From the NCBI GenBank assembly GCA_019359395.1, contig JAHHHK010000025.1, forward strand, positions 1 through 64,000: a stretch of 64,000 nucleotides of DNA, given 5' to 3'. A program made the translations under genes and the position numbers. The notes below the pieces were generated by a model, which was not told the origin of the DNA, searched no databases, and saw nothing but the letters and a program-made list of their open reading frames with translations. Below are positions 46,807-56,900 of the stretch, one piece after another (positions within the stretch are counted from its first letter, which is position 1; every line of letters starts with the position of its first letter). This DNA is from Komarekiella atlantica HA4396-MV6. GTDB lineage: Bacteria > Cyanobacteriota > Cyanobacteriia > Cyanobacteriales > Nostocaceae.

Positions 46807-48021
46807 ATGAAAATTAAGGAATTAATAGCATTTATCATAGTAGCGTTATTGATAGTGACTCTGGAACTCCTTTCTACATCACAGGTGAATCTAAAACTCC
46901 TTACGGTTTCTCGGATCAACCTAGTAGAAATGATATTGGATGGGATCATGATTGGATTGCAGACCTCTACCTAGCTGAAGAAATAAAAAAACCTGGTAGC
47001 AACGTTTCTACAGTTCTGATTTACGGGGGAGTCCGCTGGGGTTGGCATAACAAAGTAGACAGAAAGAAAAAAGAGCCTAATCCTGTACCTGGTGCTTGCC
47101 CAGTTAACAGTAGTATAGGTATCTGTGATTTTAATAGTTTTTCTGACAATCTATCCTCCGGTGCTGAAGTAGATAACTTCAAACTGTCAAAACTTACTCC
47201 AGGTTCCAAGTTTTATGCCTATATTGACAATGACATACCTGGAAATCGATGCAATCCAAACACATTGTTAGAAGCATATGATGGGTATGGTTATCGGACA
47301 AATGGCGACAGTGATAGTAGTCCAGTAGGAGATGGTTTCGGTTCTGCACTGACAGGTTTTGTATCCAGTGATGGCAGCATCAATCTAAAAGTAGGTGCTG
47401 CTAATCGTGGTAATCGTGGGGAAGACCGAGGTGACTATGAACTTAATGTTGCAGTATTCGACGACGAAGCAGATTTTCCGTATGTTGTAGGTAGTAGCGG
47501 TGGAGGTGGTGTAGGTAAAGAACGCCCAGGCGGAACTCAACAAAATCCAATTCTTCCCAACGCTAAAGAAGGTAACTGGCAAATATTCCACAACGTTCCT
47601 GGTTGTCGCTGGTACGATCCACACACTCCCTATGGTTTTGAATTTCAAGCACTTGACGACACATTATTTAGTGAGATTCTAGATTTCCCCGTTGCCCCAG
47701 ATAATCGATTTACTGTTTCAGTAGGAGATAGAATACTGGGCGAATTCGGTGCGGGAGACAGTGTAGATTTTACATCATTATTTGGTTCTGGTATTTCCAA
47801 CTTTAAAATCACTGGCATCGATTCCTTGTTTGGTTCAACAGAAGAAACAGCTATTCCCCATTCAACTAGCATTTAACGACCGTATGAGTAGTTTCAAAAT
47901 GCGCCCATTTTCTCAAGAAAGTTCTCCTCAGTCTGTTCCTGAATCCACATATGCATTTGGATTATTAGCACTCAGCGCGTGGGGTACAGTGAAAGCGCTA
48001 AAAATTAGATTTGACAAGTAA
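46807..48021 (+). pseudogene. PEP-CTERM surface protein gene with two apparent frameshifts
   Basis: AGGA precedes ATG 46807, which opens a short hydrophobic signal-like segment (MKIKELIAFIIVALLIVT). The long body lies in another frame from about 46852 to 47876 (DSGTPFYITGESK ... DSLFGSTEETA). The C-terminal sorting signal SVPESTYAFGLLALSAWGT with basic tail lies again in the first frame, to TAA 48019-48021. So shifts occur near 46855 and near 47850 (ctattcccc). The body is Gly/Asp-rich and extracellular-like. A PEP-CTERM tail marks export and exosortase cleavage. It could be real decay or sequence error. Confidence 0.65.
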
Positions 48022-48023
48022 CC

Positions 48024-49304
48024 GTGAACCGTCTCTACACACTGCTATTTTCCCTCAGCATCATTCTCATCAACCCAATCGGTGCAATGCGCGGGGAAAT
48101 CTGGACTCAACCAAAAGTATTTGCCATTAGCCTTATCTGCATACTCAACTTTTTAATCCTCTGGTCAGACAGGGAAAACCTAAAGCTGCCTCAAAGTTGT
48201 AAAATCAGCAGACTACTGTGGGAAATATTTTTGGGAATTGGGTTAATTGCAACTCTCGCTAGTCCTTTCCCCTGGCGTTCCCTATTCGGTCAAGAACAGA
48301 TGGGCGATGGCTTGCTGTACTGGCTGCTCATTGCTATCTTCACTCTCAGCAATAGCTTGCTGTTAAGGCTGCATCCAGAACTAGCCCGTTCTCAACTACA
48401 AGGTTTAGTAATTGGCGGAGTCATCCTTGCCCTGAGCATCTTTCCCCAAGCCATTAACTGGCGCATTGACTACACAGCCACAACAGGGCAGCTAATACAA
48501 GACAACATCTTACGGAGTACAATTTTCCAAAATCAGCAACCAATAGGTTTATATTCCCATCGGGGTCATGCGTCATTTGTCTTAGCAGCAGTGGCAATTA
48601 TGACATTTGTAGGTTGGCAGTGGCAATGGATAGACACACCAAAAGCTGCAATTGCTAGCATCTTGATTATCCCAGCTTTGCTGCTCACTCAAACCAGGGC
48701 GGGATTATTAGCCTTATTAGCAGCGAGTATCTACTTATTAGGACGCCAGCATTATAAGCTTTTAGTCTCAGCAACGCTCGTGTGTCTGCTCGTCATTGGC
48801 ATCACTACCAGCACCAGACAAATCAATAATTTCCCTTTAATTAAACAAATCACGTCCGACCGGGTTTATCTGTGGGAAATGGCCAACTATGGAATCAGTC
48901 AGCGTCCTTTACTCGGATGGGGTATGAATGGCTTCGGCGCAGCTTATCCCAATGTGCGCCACAGTAGAACAATAGCTAAAGTTACTCGCTTGGGTGACTT
49001 TAGTTTCGACTATCAAGACAAAAACGGGCAAATGCAAACAAGACAACTACCCACAACCAAGGCACATAATCTAATTTTAGATACAACTTTATCGGTAGGC
49101 TTACTGGGAATGGCATCCTATCTGGGGCTGTTAGGATGGTGTCTATGGCGGGTTATCAAATCACCTTACCGTGGGATTGAAGCAGTCTTTATTGCCTACC
49201 TTGTCTTTACCTTCACCTGGTTTGAGTGCGCCCAATTTACGCATCTAGCTTGGTGGTCACTTAGTATATGTGGAATGTCCCGTGTCCTGAAAATCACCCC
49301 TTAA
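48024..49304 (+). CDS. O-antigen ligase-like (Wzy_C) polytopic membrane protein
   Basis: The 426-residue protein has about ten to twelve membrane helices and the Wzy_C-type segment IPALLLTQTRAGLLALLAASIYLLG. A periplasmic loop holds LLGWGMNGFGAAYPNVRHS. The family joins or polymerises glycans at the outer face of the inner membrane. It starts with GTG two bases after the PEP-CTERM gene stop, so the two form an operon, a known association of PEP-CTERM proteins and polysaccharide genes. The substrate is unknown. Confidence 0.8.
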   Translation: MNRLYTLLFSLSIILINPIGAMRGEIWTQPKVFAISLICILNFLILWSDRENLKLPQSCKISRLLWEIFLGIGLIATLASPFPWRSLFGQEQMGDGLLYWLLIAIFTLSNSLLLRLHPELARSQLQGLVIGGVILALSIFPQAINWRIDYTATTGQLIQDNILRSTIFQNQQPIGLYSHRGHASFVLAAVAIMTFVGWQWQWIDTPKAAIASILIIPALLLTQTRAGLLALLAASIYLLGRQHYKLLVSATLVCLLVIGITTSTRQINNFPLIKQITSDRVYLWEMANYGISQRPLLGWGMNGFGAAYPNVRHSRTIAKVTRLGDFSFDYQDKNGQMQTRQLPTTKAHNLILDTTLSVGLLGMASYLGLLGWCLWRVIKSPYRGIEAVFIAYLVFTFTWFECAQFTHLAWWSLSICGMSRVLKITP

Positions 49305-50290
49305 AAGCGCCACCATCATCTGTTTGCTGTGTCTATATATTGGGCAGTACTCAGCCAAAGCCAGAGCCACAATGGACGCAATAAATGGAAGTGGAGTTTC
49401 AGGCGCAAAGTCACCGCAGTTCACCATTCATCTGCTCGCCACAATGGACGCAATAAATGGAAGCGGAGTTTCAGGCGCGTTTCCAACAAGCAATTACAAA
49501 ATTTGTAGGCAGTAATTACCGTTCGACAGCTTTTGAGAACGAAAAAAGGTTTTGTTCTAGAGCGATAATGGACTTTCTTGCGGGTAATCAAAAAAGGCGA
49601 TCGCTTTTTTATAATCTGAAGACGCTGATGCTGATAGAATGCTCACACCTTGGAAATTGACTTTTATTGATCGCGTGTAAAACCCCATCCCCTTGTTGGT
49701 GGCAGGGCTGCCTCGTTCAATCTCCCTAAAAATCTCAGCGAAAAAAAAGGGTTGTTGACTTTTGTCTGACGTAGGGTAGCAGTACTAATGAGAATAGTTA
49801 ATCAGCAATTAGCTGAGAGTCAAATTTTTGGCGTTATTACTAATCTGTTCTCAATAATCTATTAGCTATACTTATTTCCGAATATTCTCTAGGGAAAAAT
49901 TGTAAATCGTCAGGAAATTACTTTTATAGCCATGTAAATATGACTATGCCAATTATAAGCATGATTTTTACTGAAATATGTTTATACATAGTTACAAAAA
50001 TAACACCAAAAACCAGTCAAAGTTGAACTATTGACTAGGTAGCTTGGAATTTAAAACCTAGCTGTAGATTTGAATAGCTATTGGTTCAATCAAAAGCTTA
50101 GTAGTTAATTAAGTTCAGTAATACTGTATCTAATAAAACCATTGCATATATTTTCAAAAAAAACTGTAATGGAATCATTAACCGTGTTAGTTCATCTTGA
50201 ATCACGGGAACAATAGCAACAGTTAAATAGCTGAACGTAATCTTAGCTGACCGTAATCTATTGTTACCTGGAGCCATTGAGACGATCCCT
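49305..50290. repeat. Long intergenic region with a 41-bp direct repeat
   Basis: A 41-base sequence beginning gccacaatggacgcaataaa occurs at 49366-49406 and 49438-49478, with one mismatch, 72 bases apart. From 49457 a frame of 67 codons starts inside the second copy, without a clear ribosome site. The part from 49660 on is the A+T-rich leader of the sigma factor gene, with no gene. Confidence 0.6.
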
Positions 50291-51541
50291 ATGCCAGCAA
50301 CATCTTTTTACGCAGATGCCGCCTACAATACCCAAAAGTCCCGACAGGTCTTAGATCCGGATCTCACGATTGATGACAGTGAGTTACCGGTAGATGATCT
50401 ACACGAGTTGGAGATGGCTTCTGTTGACCCTGTTAACTTTGCTGCTAACACTAACCGTCGCAGTACTGACCTGGTACGTCTATATCTTCAGGAAATTGGT
50501 CGGGTTCGGTTGTTAGGGCGGGATGAAGAGGTTTCAGAAGCCCAAAAAGTCCAGCGCTACTTGCGGATGCGAATAGTACTTGCTAATGCCGCAAAACAAG
50601 GGGATGAAGTGATTTCACCCTATCTCCGATTAGTTGAAGTTCAGGAGCGTCTAGCCTCTGAACTGGGACATCGCCCCTCGTTAGAAAGGTGGGCTGCCAC
50701 TGCTGGCGTGATGGTATCGGATCTCAGACCGACTTTAGCAGATGGCAAACGTCGCTGGGCGGAAATTGCCAAGTTGACAGTAGAAGAACTGGAGCAAATT
50801 CAGTCTCAAGGACTCCAGGCAAAAGAACACATGATTAAGGCTAATCTTCGCCTAGTTGTGTCTGTTGCTAAGAAGTATCAAAATCGCGGCTTGGAATTGT
50901 TGGATTTAGTCCAAGAAGGCACATTAGGTTTAGAGCGAGCTGTGGAGAAATTTGACCCAACCAAGGGTTATCGCTTTAGTACTTATGCCTACTGGTGGAT
51001 TCGTCAGGGAATTACACGAGCGATCGCTACTTCTAGCCGCACGATCCGCCTACCTGTTCATATTACAGAAAAGCTGAACAAAATCAAAAAAGCTCAACGC
51101 AAAATTGCTCAAGAAAAAGGTCGCACCCCTACCTTAGAAGATTTAGCAACTGAGTTAGAAATGACACCTACGCAAGTACGGGAAGTTTTGTTACGGGTTC
51201 CTCGCTCCGTTTCTCTAGAAACCAAGGTAGGAAAGGATAAAGACACAGAGTTAGGTGAACTACTCGAAACCGACAGTGTAACCCCAGAAGAGATGTTAAT
51301 GCGAGAATCTTTACAAAGAGATTTGCATCATCTTTTGTCTGATTTAACTAGCCGGGAGCGCGACGTGATTCTGATGCGGTTTGGTTTAGCAGATGGTCAT
51401 CCTTACTCATTAGCAGAAATTGGACGTGCTCTCGATTTATCGCGGGAGCGGGTACGACAAATTGAGTCTAAAGCATTGCAAAAACTGCGCCAACCAAAGC
51501 GACGTAACCTCATCCGCGACTACTTGGAGTCTTTAAGTTAG
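50291..51541 (+). CDS. sigC: Group 2 RNA polymerase sigma factor, SigC-like
   Basis: The 416-residue sigma-70-family protein has region 1.2 (STDLVRLYLQEIGRVRLL), region 2 (ANLRLVVSVAKKYQNRGLELLDLVQEG, FSTYAYWWIRQGITRAI), region 3 and region 4.2 (YSLAEIGRALDLSRERVRQIESKALQKL). The short N-terminus lacks the long acidic region 1.1 of the primary sigma factor. MPATSFYADAAYNTQKS and the furA neighbour match SigC of Nostoc as I recall it. The ATG at 50291 is preferred over a TTG at 50261. Confidence 0.85.
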   Translation: MPATSFYADAAYNTQKSRQVLDPDLTIDDSELPVDDLHELEMASVDPVNFAANTNRRSTDLVRLYLQEIGRVRLLGRDEEVSEAQKVQRYLRMRIVLANAAKQGDEVISPYLRLVEVQERLASELGHRPSLERWAATAGVMVSDLRPTLADGKRRWAEIAKLTVEELEQIQSQGLQAKEHMIKANLRLVVSVAKKYQNRGLELLDLVQEGTLGLERAVEKFDPTKGYRFSTYAYWWIRQGITRAIATSSRTIRLPVHITEKLNKIKKAQRKIAQEKGRTPTLEDLATELEMTPTQVREVLLRVPRSVSLETKVGKDKDTELGELLETDSVTPEEMLMRESLQRDLHHLLSDLTSRERDVILMRFGLADGHPYSLAEIGRALDLSRERVRQIESKALQKLRQPKRRNLIRDYLESLS

Positions 51542-51545
51542 TCAA

Positions 51546-51930
51546 TAGTCATTTGTCATTTGTCATCTGTTACCCCTTCGGGGTGATGCCTCCGGCACGC
51601 CTGCCGTAGGATGCCCAAAGGGCTGTAAGGCGAACGCCAGTCCACAAGGGCGGCAAAGCCCTTACGGGTTCAGCAGTCCCTCTACTTGGGGAGACCCCAA
51701 GATCGGGCTGCTTCACCGCACGTGTGGCTGGTCTCACAAAGTTGAGCCAGTCGCAAGGGAAAGGGTTAAGAGACTTGTGCGTTAGCGTAGCGGTAGCGAC
51801 GCAGGAGCGTCACTGGTGTCTGTTCGCCGATTCGCCTTTAGGCATTGCCGTAGGGCAGTCGGCGCACCCTGCGAGAACGCCTAAAGACTTTGCACTTTGT
51901 CATTAGAAAACTGCAAATGACAAATGACTA
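51546..51930. mobile_element. 385-bp repeat element with perfect 17-bp terminal inverted repeats
   Basis: tagtcatttgtcatttg at 51546-51562 is the exact reverse complement of caaatgacaaatgacta at 51914-51930. The inside is G+C-rich and contains several small palindromes (ccccttcgggg, ggcattgccg) and gcgcaccctgcg at 51862-51873. No transposase-size frame is present. It looks like a composite non-autonomous element. It lies between sigC and furA. Confidence 0.7.
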
Positions 51931-52161
51931 AGGACAATTAACTGATTTGATCCCCAAAGCTATAGCCTCTTAAGAGGCTATAGCAAATTATTTGCATTTA
52001 ATTTAACCAAAGTATCTCCAGGCTTATTCTCAGGATATGTTGAGGATGGGGATTATGTATTATCTAATTTCTTATTAAGATTTCATTAATTGTACTTGAG
52101 TATTTAGCAAAGCTTATCAATAAGCAATGATTGTTGCAAATTGCCCAAAATATTTGTTATA

Positions 52162-52188
52162 TTCTCAACTAACAAGCTTTGTTGAGAA
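52162..52188. promoter_or_regulatory. Inverted repeat before furA, candidate operator
   Basis: ttctcaac (52162-52169) and gttgagaa (52181-52188) form an 8-bp inverted repeat with an 11-base spacer, ending 8 bases before the furA ATG at 52197. FurA of Anabaena is known to regulate itself. Whether this is a Fur box cannot be decided from sequence alone. Confidence 0.4.
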
Positions 52189-52196
52189 AAATTAGT

Positions 52197-52652
52197 ATGA
52201 CTGTCTACACAACTACTTCACTTAAGGCAGAACTAAATGAGCGAGGCTGGCGTTTAACTCCCCAGCGCGAAACAATTTTACACATTTTCCAGGAACTTCC
52301 ACAAGGTGAACATCTCAGTGCGGAAGATCTTTATCACCGTCTAGAAACTGACGGTGAAGGAATAAGTCTGTCAACTATCTATCGGACTTTAAAGTTGATG
52401 GCAAGAATGGGAATTCTGCGGGAATTAGAACTGGGAGAGGGACATAAGCATTATGAACTCAACCAGCCCTACCCACATCATCACCATCACCTGATCTGTG
52501 TTAGGTGTAACTCAACTATCGAGTTCAAAAACGACTCTATTTTAAAAATTGGAGCTAAAACTGCACAAAAAGAAGGTTTTCATCTGCTTGATTGTCAAAT
52601 GACAATCCATGCGGTTTGTCCCAAGTGCCAACGAGCACTGATGCCGCTTTAG
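52197..52652 (+). CDS. furA: Ferric uptake regulator FurA
   Basis: The 151-residue regulator begins MTVYTTTSLKAELNERGWRL. The winged-helix domain (LSAEDLYHRLETDGEGISLS) is followed by the metal-binding part with PHHHHHLICVRC, a second Cys pair in CPKCQRALMPL and conserved His/Glu. It represses iron uptake and related genes. The sequence appears nearly identical to Anabaena FurA as I recall it. sigC lies upstream and the peptidoglycan-binding-protein gene is convergent, as in Nostoc. Confidence 0.94.
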   Translation: MTVYTTTSLKAELNERGWRLTPQRETILHIFQELPQGEHLSAEDLYHRLETDGEGISLSTIYRTLKLMARMGILRELELGEGHKHYELNQPYPHHHHHLICVRCNSTIEFKNDSILKIGAKTAQKEGFHLLDCQMTIHAVCPKCQRALMPL

Positions 52653-52782
52653 TTCTTGAGTGGGATAACAATGCGAAACTACTCAATTAACCAAATAAGT
52701 GGAATTTTGAGCAATTTGTATTCGCTGTTATCGGAGGCAAATAACCATTTGGGAACTCATGCTAGCAACTCCTAAGCGGATG
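52197..52782 (-). ncRNA. Predicted furA antisense RNA (read-through of the convergent gene)
   Basis: In Anabaena PCC 7120 the gene facing furA, alr1690, is co-transcribed with an antisense RNA (alpha-furA) that covers furA and lowers its expression. The same gene pair stands here in the same orientation, 130 bases apart. No strong terminator for the minus-strand gene is seen; the only hairpin, near 52774-52797, lies at its stop codon and has no T tract. The end points are unknown. Confidence 0.35.
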
Positions 52783-53934
52783 CTAAAAGCGTCCGCTCTT
52801 AAGATCATTGAGACTGATACCGTAGAATTCCTGGGCTTGTTTAATCGCTTTTTTGGTATCAGATGCCATCACGCCGTTCAGCTCGCCTTTATAAAAACCT
52901 CGCTCCCGTAGTCGCGTTTGGATTTCCAGGACATTAAACTCGCTTTTGGGAGCAGTATTAACTAGGTTATATAACTTACCTCTGGTAGTTGGCCCGGCAA
53001 CGCCACTTGCACTTAAGTAATTGGCTGCCTGAAATCGACGTACAGCATCGGCGGTATAGGGGCCATAGTAGCCATTTGGCTCTCCCTCTAAATATCCTGC
53101 CTGGATTAAATGTTGCTGAAGAACTCTAACTGGCTCGCCGCGATCGCCTATGCGGAGTTTATTTCGATCAACTACCCGTTTAGGAGAATCTTCTCCATCA
53201 CCAATACTTGTTGGCGGTAATTTACTTAGTGTTGCTGGGCCGACAATCCCGTCAGCATCTAATTTATAAGAATTTTGAAACCGCTTGACAGCTTCTTCGG
53301 TAATTGGGCCAAATATCCCCGTGGCATTCCCGTAATAAAAGCCTGCGACTCGTAACCGTTCTTGTAAAACCCTGACATTTTCACCTTCATCACCTTTAGA
53401 AAGGTAGTTGGAGTTACGGCGCTGGTTAGTCGTTGATTTAGCAGTAGTAGTTTTTTTGGCTTGTGTTCTTGTAGTATTGGGTTTTTTGGCTTGTGTTCTT
53501 GTAGTATTGGGTTTTTTAGCTTGTGTACTCGCAGGCGTTGTCCGCCAGCGTTCTAATTTTTGCAGGGTTGTCGCTCCAACCATGCCATCCACTGGTAAGC
53601 CAGCAGCTTTTTGAAAGCGTCGCACAGCATCTTCTGTGGAGAAGTCATACACTTGGGTGACTGGGGCTGGATAAAAGCCTGCTCTTTTCAACTGTTGTTG
53701 TAAATTCCTGACAGAAGGGCCTTGATCGCCTCTTTCCAGCGCCATGACGCTGCTGACAGCGCTGAGAATGGACAAAGCTATAGCGAGGGGAAGCATATAA
53801 TTCCACGCCTTACTAGAAAGCCGTTTCCAGTCTGGCGCAGCTGCTTTGTTTAATAAAGAATTGAGAGAGATTAATTCATTGGGTTCGCTGTCTTCGTAGG
53901 CGAAAGCTAAGTGCAAATACGCAAGGTTTTCCAT
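52783..53934 (-). CDS. Peptidoglycan-binding protein, alr1690-like
   Basis: This 383-residue protein has a membrane segment near residues 45-65 (YMLPLAIALSILSAVSSVMAL) and three PG_binding_1 modules, at about 66-120, 175-235 and 258-315. The modules contain patterns such as GPSVRNLQQQLKRAGFYPAP and VRRFQ.A, followed by a fourth, weaker copy. The linker at about 134-165 is Thr/Lys-rich with ten-residue units AKKPNTTRTQ. The protein probably anchors to the cell wall. It is convergent with furA. Confidence 0.85.
   Translation of the reverse strand: MENLAYLHLAFAYEDSEPNELISLNSLLNKAAAPDWKRLSSKAWNYMLPLAIALSILSAVSSVMALERGDQGPSVRNLQQQLKRAGFYPAPVTQVYDFSTEDAVRRFQKAAGLPVDGMVGATTLQKLERWRTTPASTQAKKPNTTRTQAKKPNTTRTQAKKTTTAKSTTNQRRNSNYLSKGDEGENVRVLQERLRVAGFYYGNATGIFGPITEEAVKRFQNSYKLDADGIVGPATLSKLPPTSIGDGEDSPKRVVDRNKLRIGDRGEPVRVLQQHLIQAGYLEGEPNGYYGPYTADAVRRFQAANYLSASGVAGPTTRGKLYNLVNTAPKSEFNVLEIQTRLRERGFYKGELNGVMASDTKKAIKQAQEFYGISLNDLKSGRF
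53461..53520. repeat. Two 30-bp tandem units inside the peptidoglycan-binding-protein gene
   Basis: ttgtgttcttgtagtattgg plus ten bases occurs at 53461-53490 and 53491-53520, with one mismatch; a degenerate third unit flanks each side. On the coding strand the units read AKKPNTTRTQ in frame and expand the linker. Confidence 0.85.
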
Positions 53935-53952
53935 ATTTATTTCCTACACCGT

Positions 53953-56900
53953 TTATTTTTCTTCGATAGTTGCTTCAGCTTGATGTACTAGGTTCCGCAA
54001 ACTTTCTAATGTCCGTATATTTACATCCTGCCATAAACCGCGCTTGTATGCTTCTAATAATCTTTCAGCCATGTCACGCAATGCCCACGGGTTCTTTTTT
54101 TGAATGAATTCTGAGACAACTGGATCAAGCAAATATGCTTGTACTATTCCTTGATACATGTAATCTTCCACACATTTAGCTGTAGCATCGTAGGCAAATA
54201 AGTAATCCACTGTTGCCGCCATTTCAAATGCACCTTTGTAACCGTGGCGCATCGCCCCTGCAATCCACTTGGGATTAACCACGCGAGAACGATACACGCG
54301 TGCAATTTCTTCTCTCAGTTGGCGAACGCGTGGTTGAGCAGGAATCGAATTATCGCCAAAATAGGTTTGGGGATTTTTTCCTTGTAGAGAACGCACCGCT
54401 GCGGTTAATCCACCCTGAAATTGGTAATAATCGTCAGAATCAAGCAAGTCGTGTTCACGGTTGTCTTGATTGTGCAGCACAATTTGCATTTGTGCCAAGC
54501 GCTGTTCAAATGCTTCGGGTGCGGGGGCTGGGGGTTGGGGGCTGGGGATTGGGGATTGGAAAGAAATTTTTCCCCTCTGCCCCCCTGCCCCTCTGCTCCC
54601 CTGCCCCTCTGCTCCGCTTCCTGAAGAGTAAGCGTAACAACTCCAGTTAATGTAGGCACGAGCTAAATCCTGGTCATCTGTCCAGTTTTGTGACTCAATT
54701 AAACCTTGGAGTCCAGCACCGTAAGCACCTGGAGCCGAGCCAAAGATCCGATAGCGCGATCGCTCTTGCGCTGCTTCTAAAGTTAAACCTTGTGTAGTCC
54801 ATAACTCAGTTTCTTGGCGAACTGCAACTGCTAGGGGGTTTTGTTCTGGTGGTTCATCCAAGTTTGCTACTGCTGCAACTGCTTGAGCAAATAAATCAAT
54901 TAAATTGGGAAAAGCATCCCGGAAAAATCCAGAAATTCGCAAGGTTACATCTACACGGGGACGCCCCACGATCGCAAGTGGCAAAATCTCAAAATCCACT
55001 ACCCGCCGCCCTGCTCCATCCCATACGGGTTGTACGCCAAGTAAAGCCAACGCCTCAGCTATGTCATCACCCCCAGTTCGCATGGTGGCAGTTCCCCACA
55101 ATGATAATCCTAGTGTCTTCGGATACTCACCATGTTCTTGAGTGTAAGATTCAATGAGGATTTCAGCTGCTTTTCTACCTACATCCCAAGCTGTTTCTGT
55201 AGGAATAGCACGAATATCTACAGAGTAAAAATTTCTCCCAGTTGGCAGGACTTCCGGGCGTCCGCGTGTGGGTGCGCCAGATGGAGCGCTCTTGACGTAT
55301 CCGCCATCGAGTCCGTGTAATAAGTTGGTGATTTCTTGGTGAGTTTGTTGGACAGCAGGGAGGAGGCGATCGCGTATCCAATCAAGAACGGTGCTGAGTG
55401 ATGAGTGCGGAGTAGAGACGCGATTAATCGCGTCTGTACAAGAGTCAAGAGTAGAGACGCGATTAATCGCGTCTGTACAAGAGTGCTGAGTGATGAGTTG
55501 TTCTACCAACTCTGCTGCGTGTTCTTCTAAAACCTCGACAATATCGCCGAGGGTGCGGCATTCTTTGCCATTGACTATTGACCACTGCTCACTAGACATT
55601 GACAAATCGGCTGTGAGAGGGTCAAAATCTAAACCCCAATCTTCAGCTATGGCGCGGGTTAAACCTGAAGAATAACGATTGGGTGTCCGGGCGATCGCAA
55701 CTATTAAATCTCGCAGTTGACGCCCTTGAGGACATTGCCCAAAAATGTGTAAACCATCACGGATTTGGGCTTCTTTCAATTCACAAAGGTAGCCATCAAT
55801 TGAATTCAAAATTAAAGATTCCAAATTTCCAATTTCGGTTTCATCTTGAATTCCCAAATCCCGGTAAAGATTTTCTGTGATTACCAGTTCGCGGATGCGA
55901 TCGCGAATAGCTGGTAAACGTGAAGGATCTAAACTTTCCGCTTCGTAATACTCATCAATTAAATTTTCTAATTGTTGCAAAGAGCCATAGAGTTCTGCAC
56001 GAGTCATGGGTGGCGTCAAGTGATCTATAATCACTGCCTGAGCACGACGTTTTGCTTGTGAACCTTCACCTGGGTCATTCACAATAAACGGGTACAAGTG
56101 GGGAAGTGCTCCAAAAGCTACTTCTGGATAACAATTACTAGATAAAGCTACACTTTTACCGGGCAGCCATTCTAGATTTCCATGTTTTCCCACATGAATC
56201 ACAGCATCAGCCCCAAAACATTTCCTAACCCAATAATAAAAAGCTAAATAATCATGAGTTGGTTGCAAATCTGGCGCATGATAATTCAAGCTGGGGTCAA
56301 TATCATAGCCCCTTGCTGGCTGAATTCCCACAAAAACGTTACCGAGTTTAATTCCAGGAACAGGAAAAGAGGCAGAGGAGAAGAATGCTTGATTGCTTCC
56401 CTGCTCAAAATTACCCCAACGCTCACTAATATCCTGCTGCACTGCTGGCGGTAAAGAAGCAAAATACTCTTGATAATCTGCTAAAGAAACACTTTGCTGT
56501 ACCGGACGCCATTCTCGTCCTTCGGGATCATTTGTGACGCCAGCTGTCAGACATTGAATCAACTCATCTCCTTGAGTGGGTAAATTTTCCACCTCATACC
56601 CAGCCGAGTGCAAAGCCTGAAGAATTTCCATGCAACTAGCTGGAGTGTCCAGTCCCACACCATTAGCTAGGCGTCCATTACGGTTGGGGTAATTTGCCAA
56701 AATTAGGGCAATTCTCCGCTCTTGAGGTGGTTTGGAACGTAGACGCACCCAATTTGCTGCTAGATTAGCAACAAAATCGATGCGATCGCTCACTGGTTCA
56801 TAAATTACCACATCTGTCTCTAGGTTGGGATTACGAGTGTGCACTGCTTTAAAAGACACAGCACGGCTAATAATTCGTCCATCTACTTCTGGTAGCGCCA

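Noticed and set aside
49324-49515. Frame with two ATMDAINGSGVSGA copies as a repeat protein
   Set aside because: It has no ribosome site, ends soon and is explained by the DNA direct repeat; resemblance to CTDAINRV of the palindrome is probably chance.
51724-51906. 60-codon frame between sigC and furA
   Set aside because: It lies inside the palindromic mosaic element and has no coding features.
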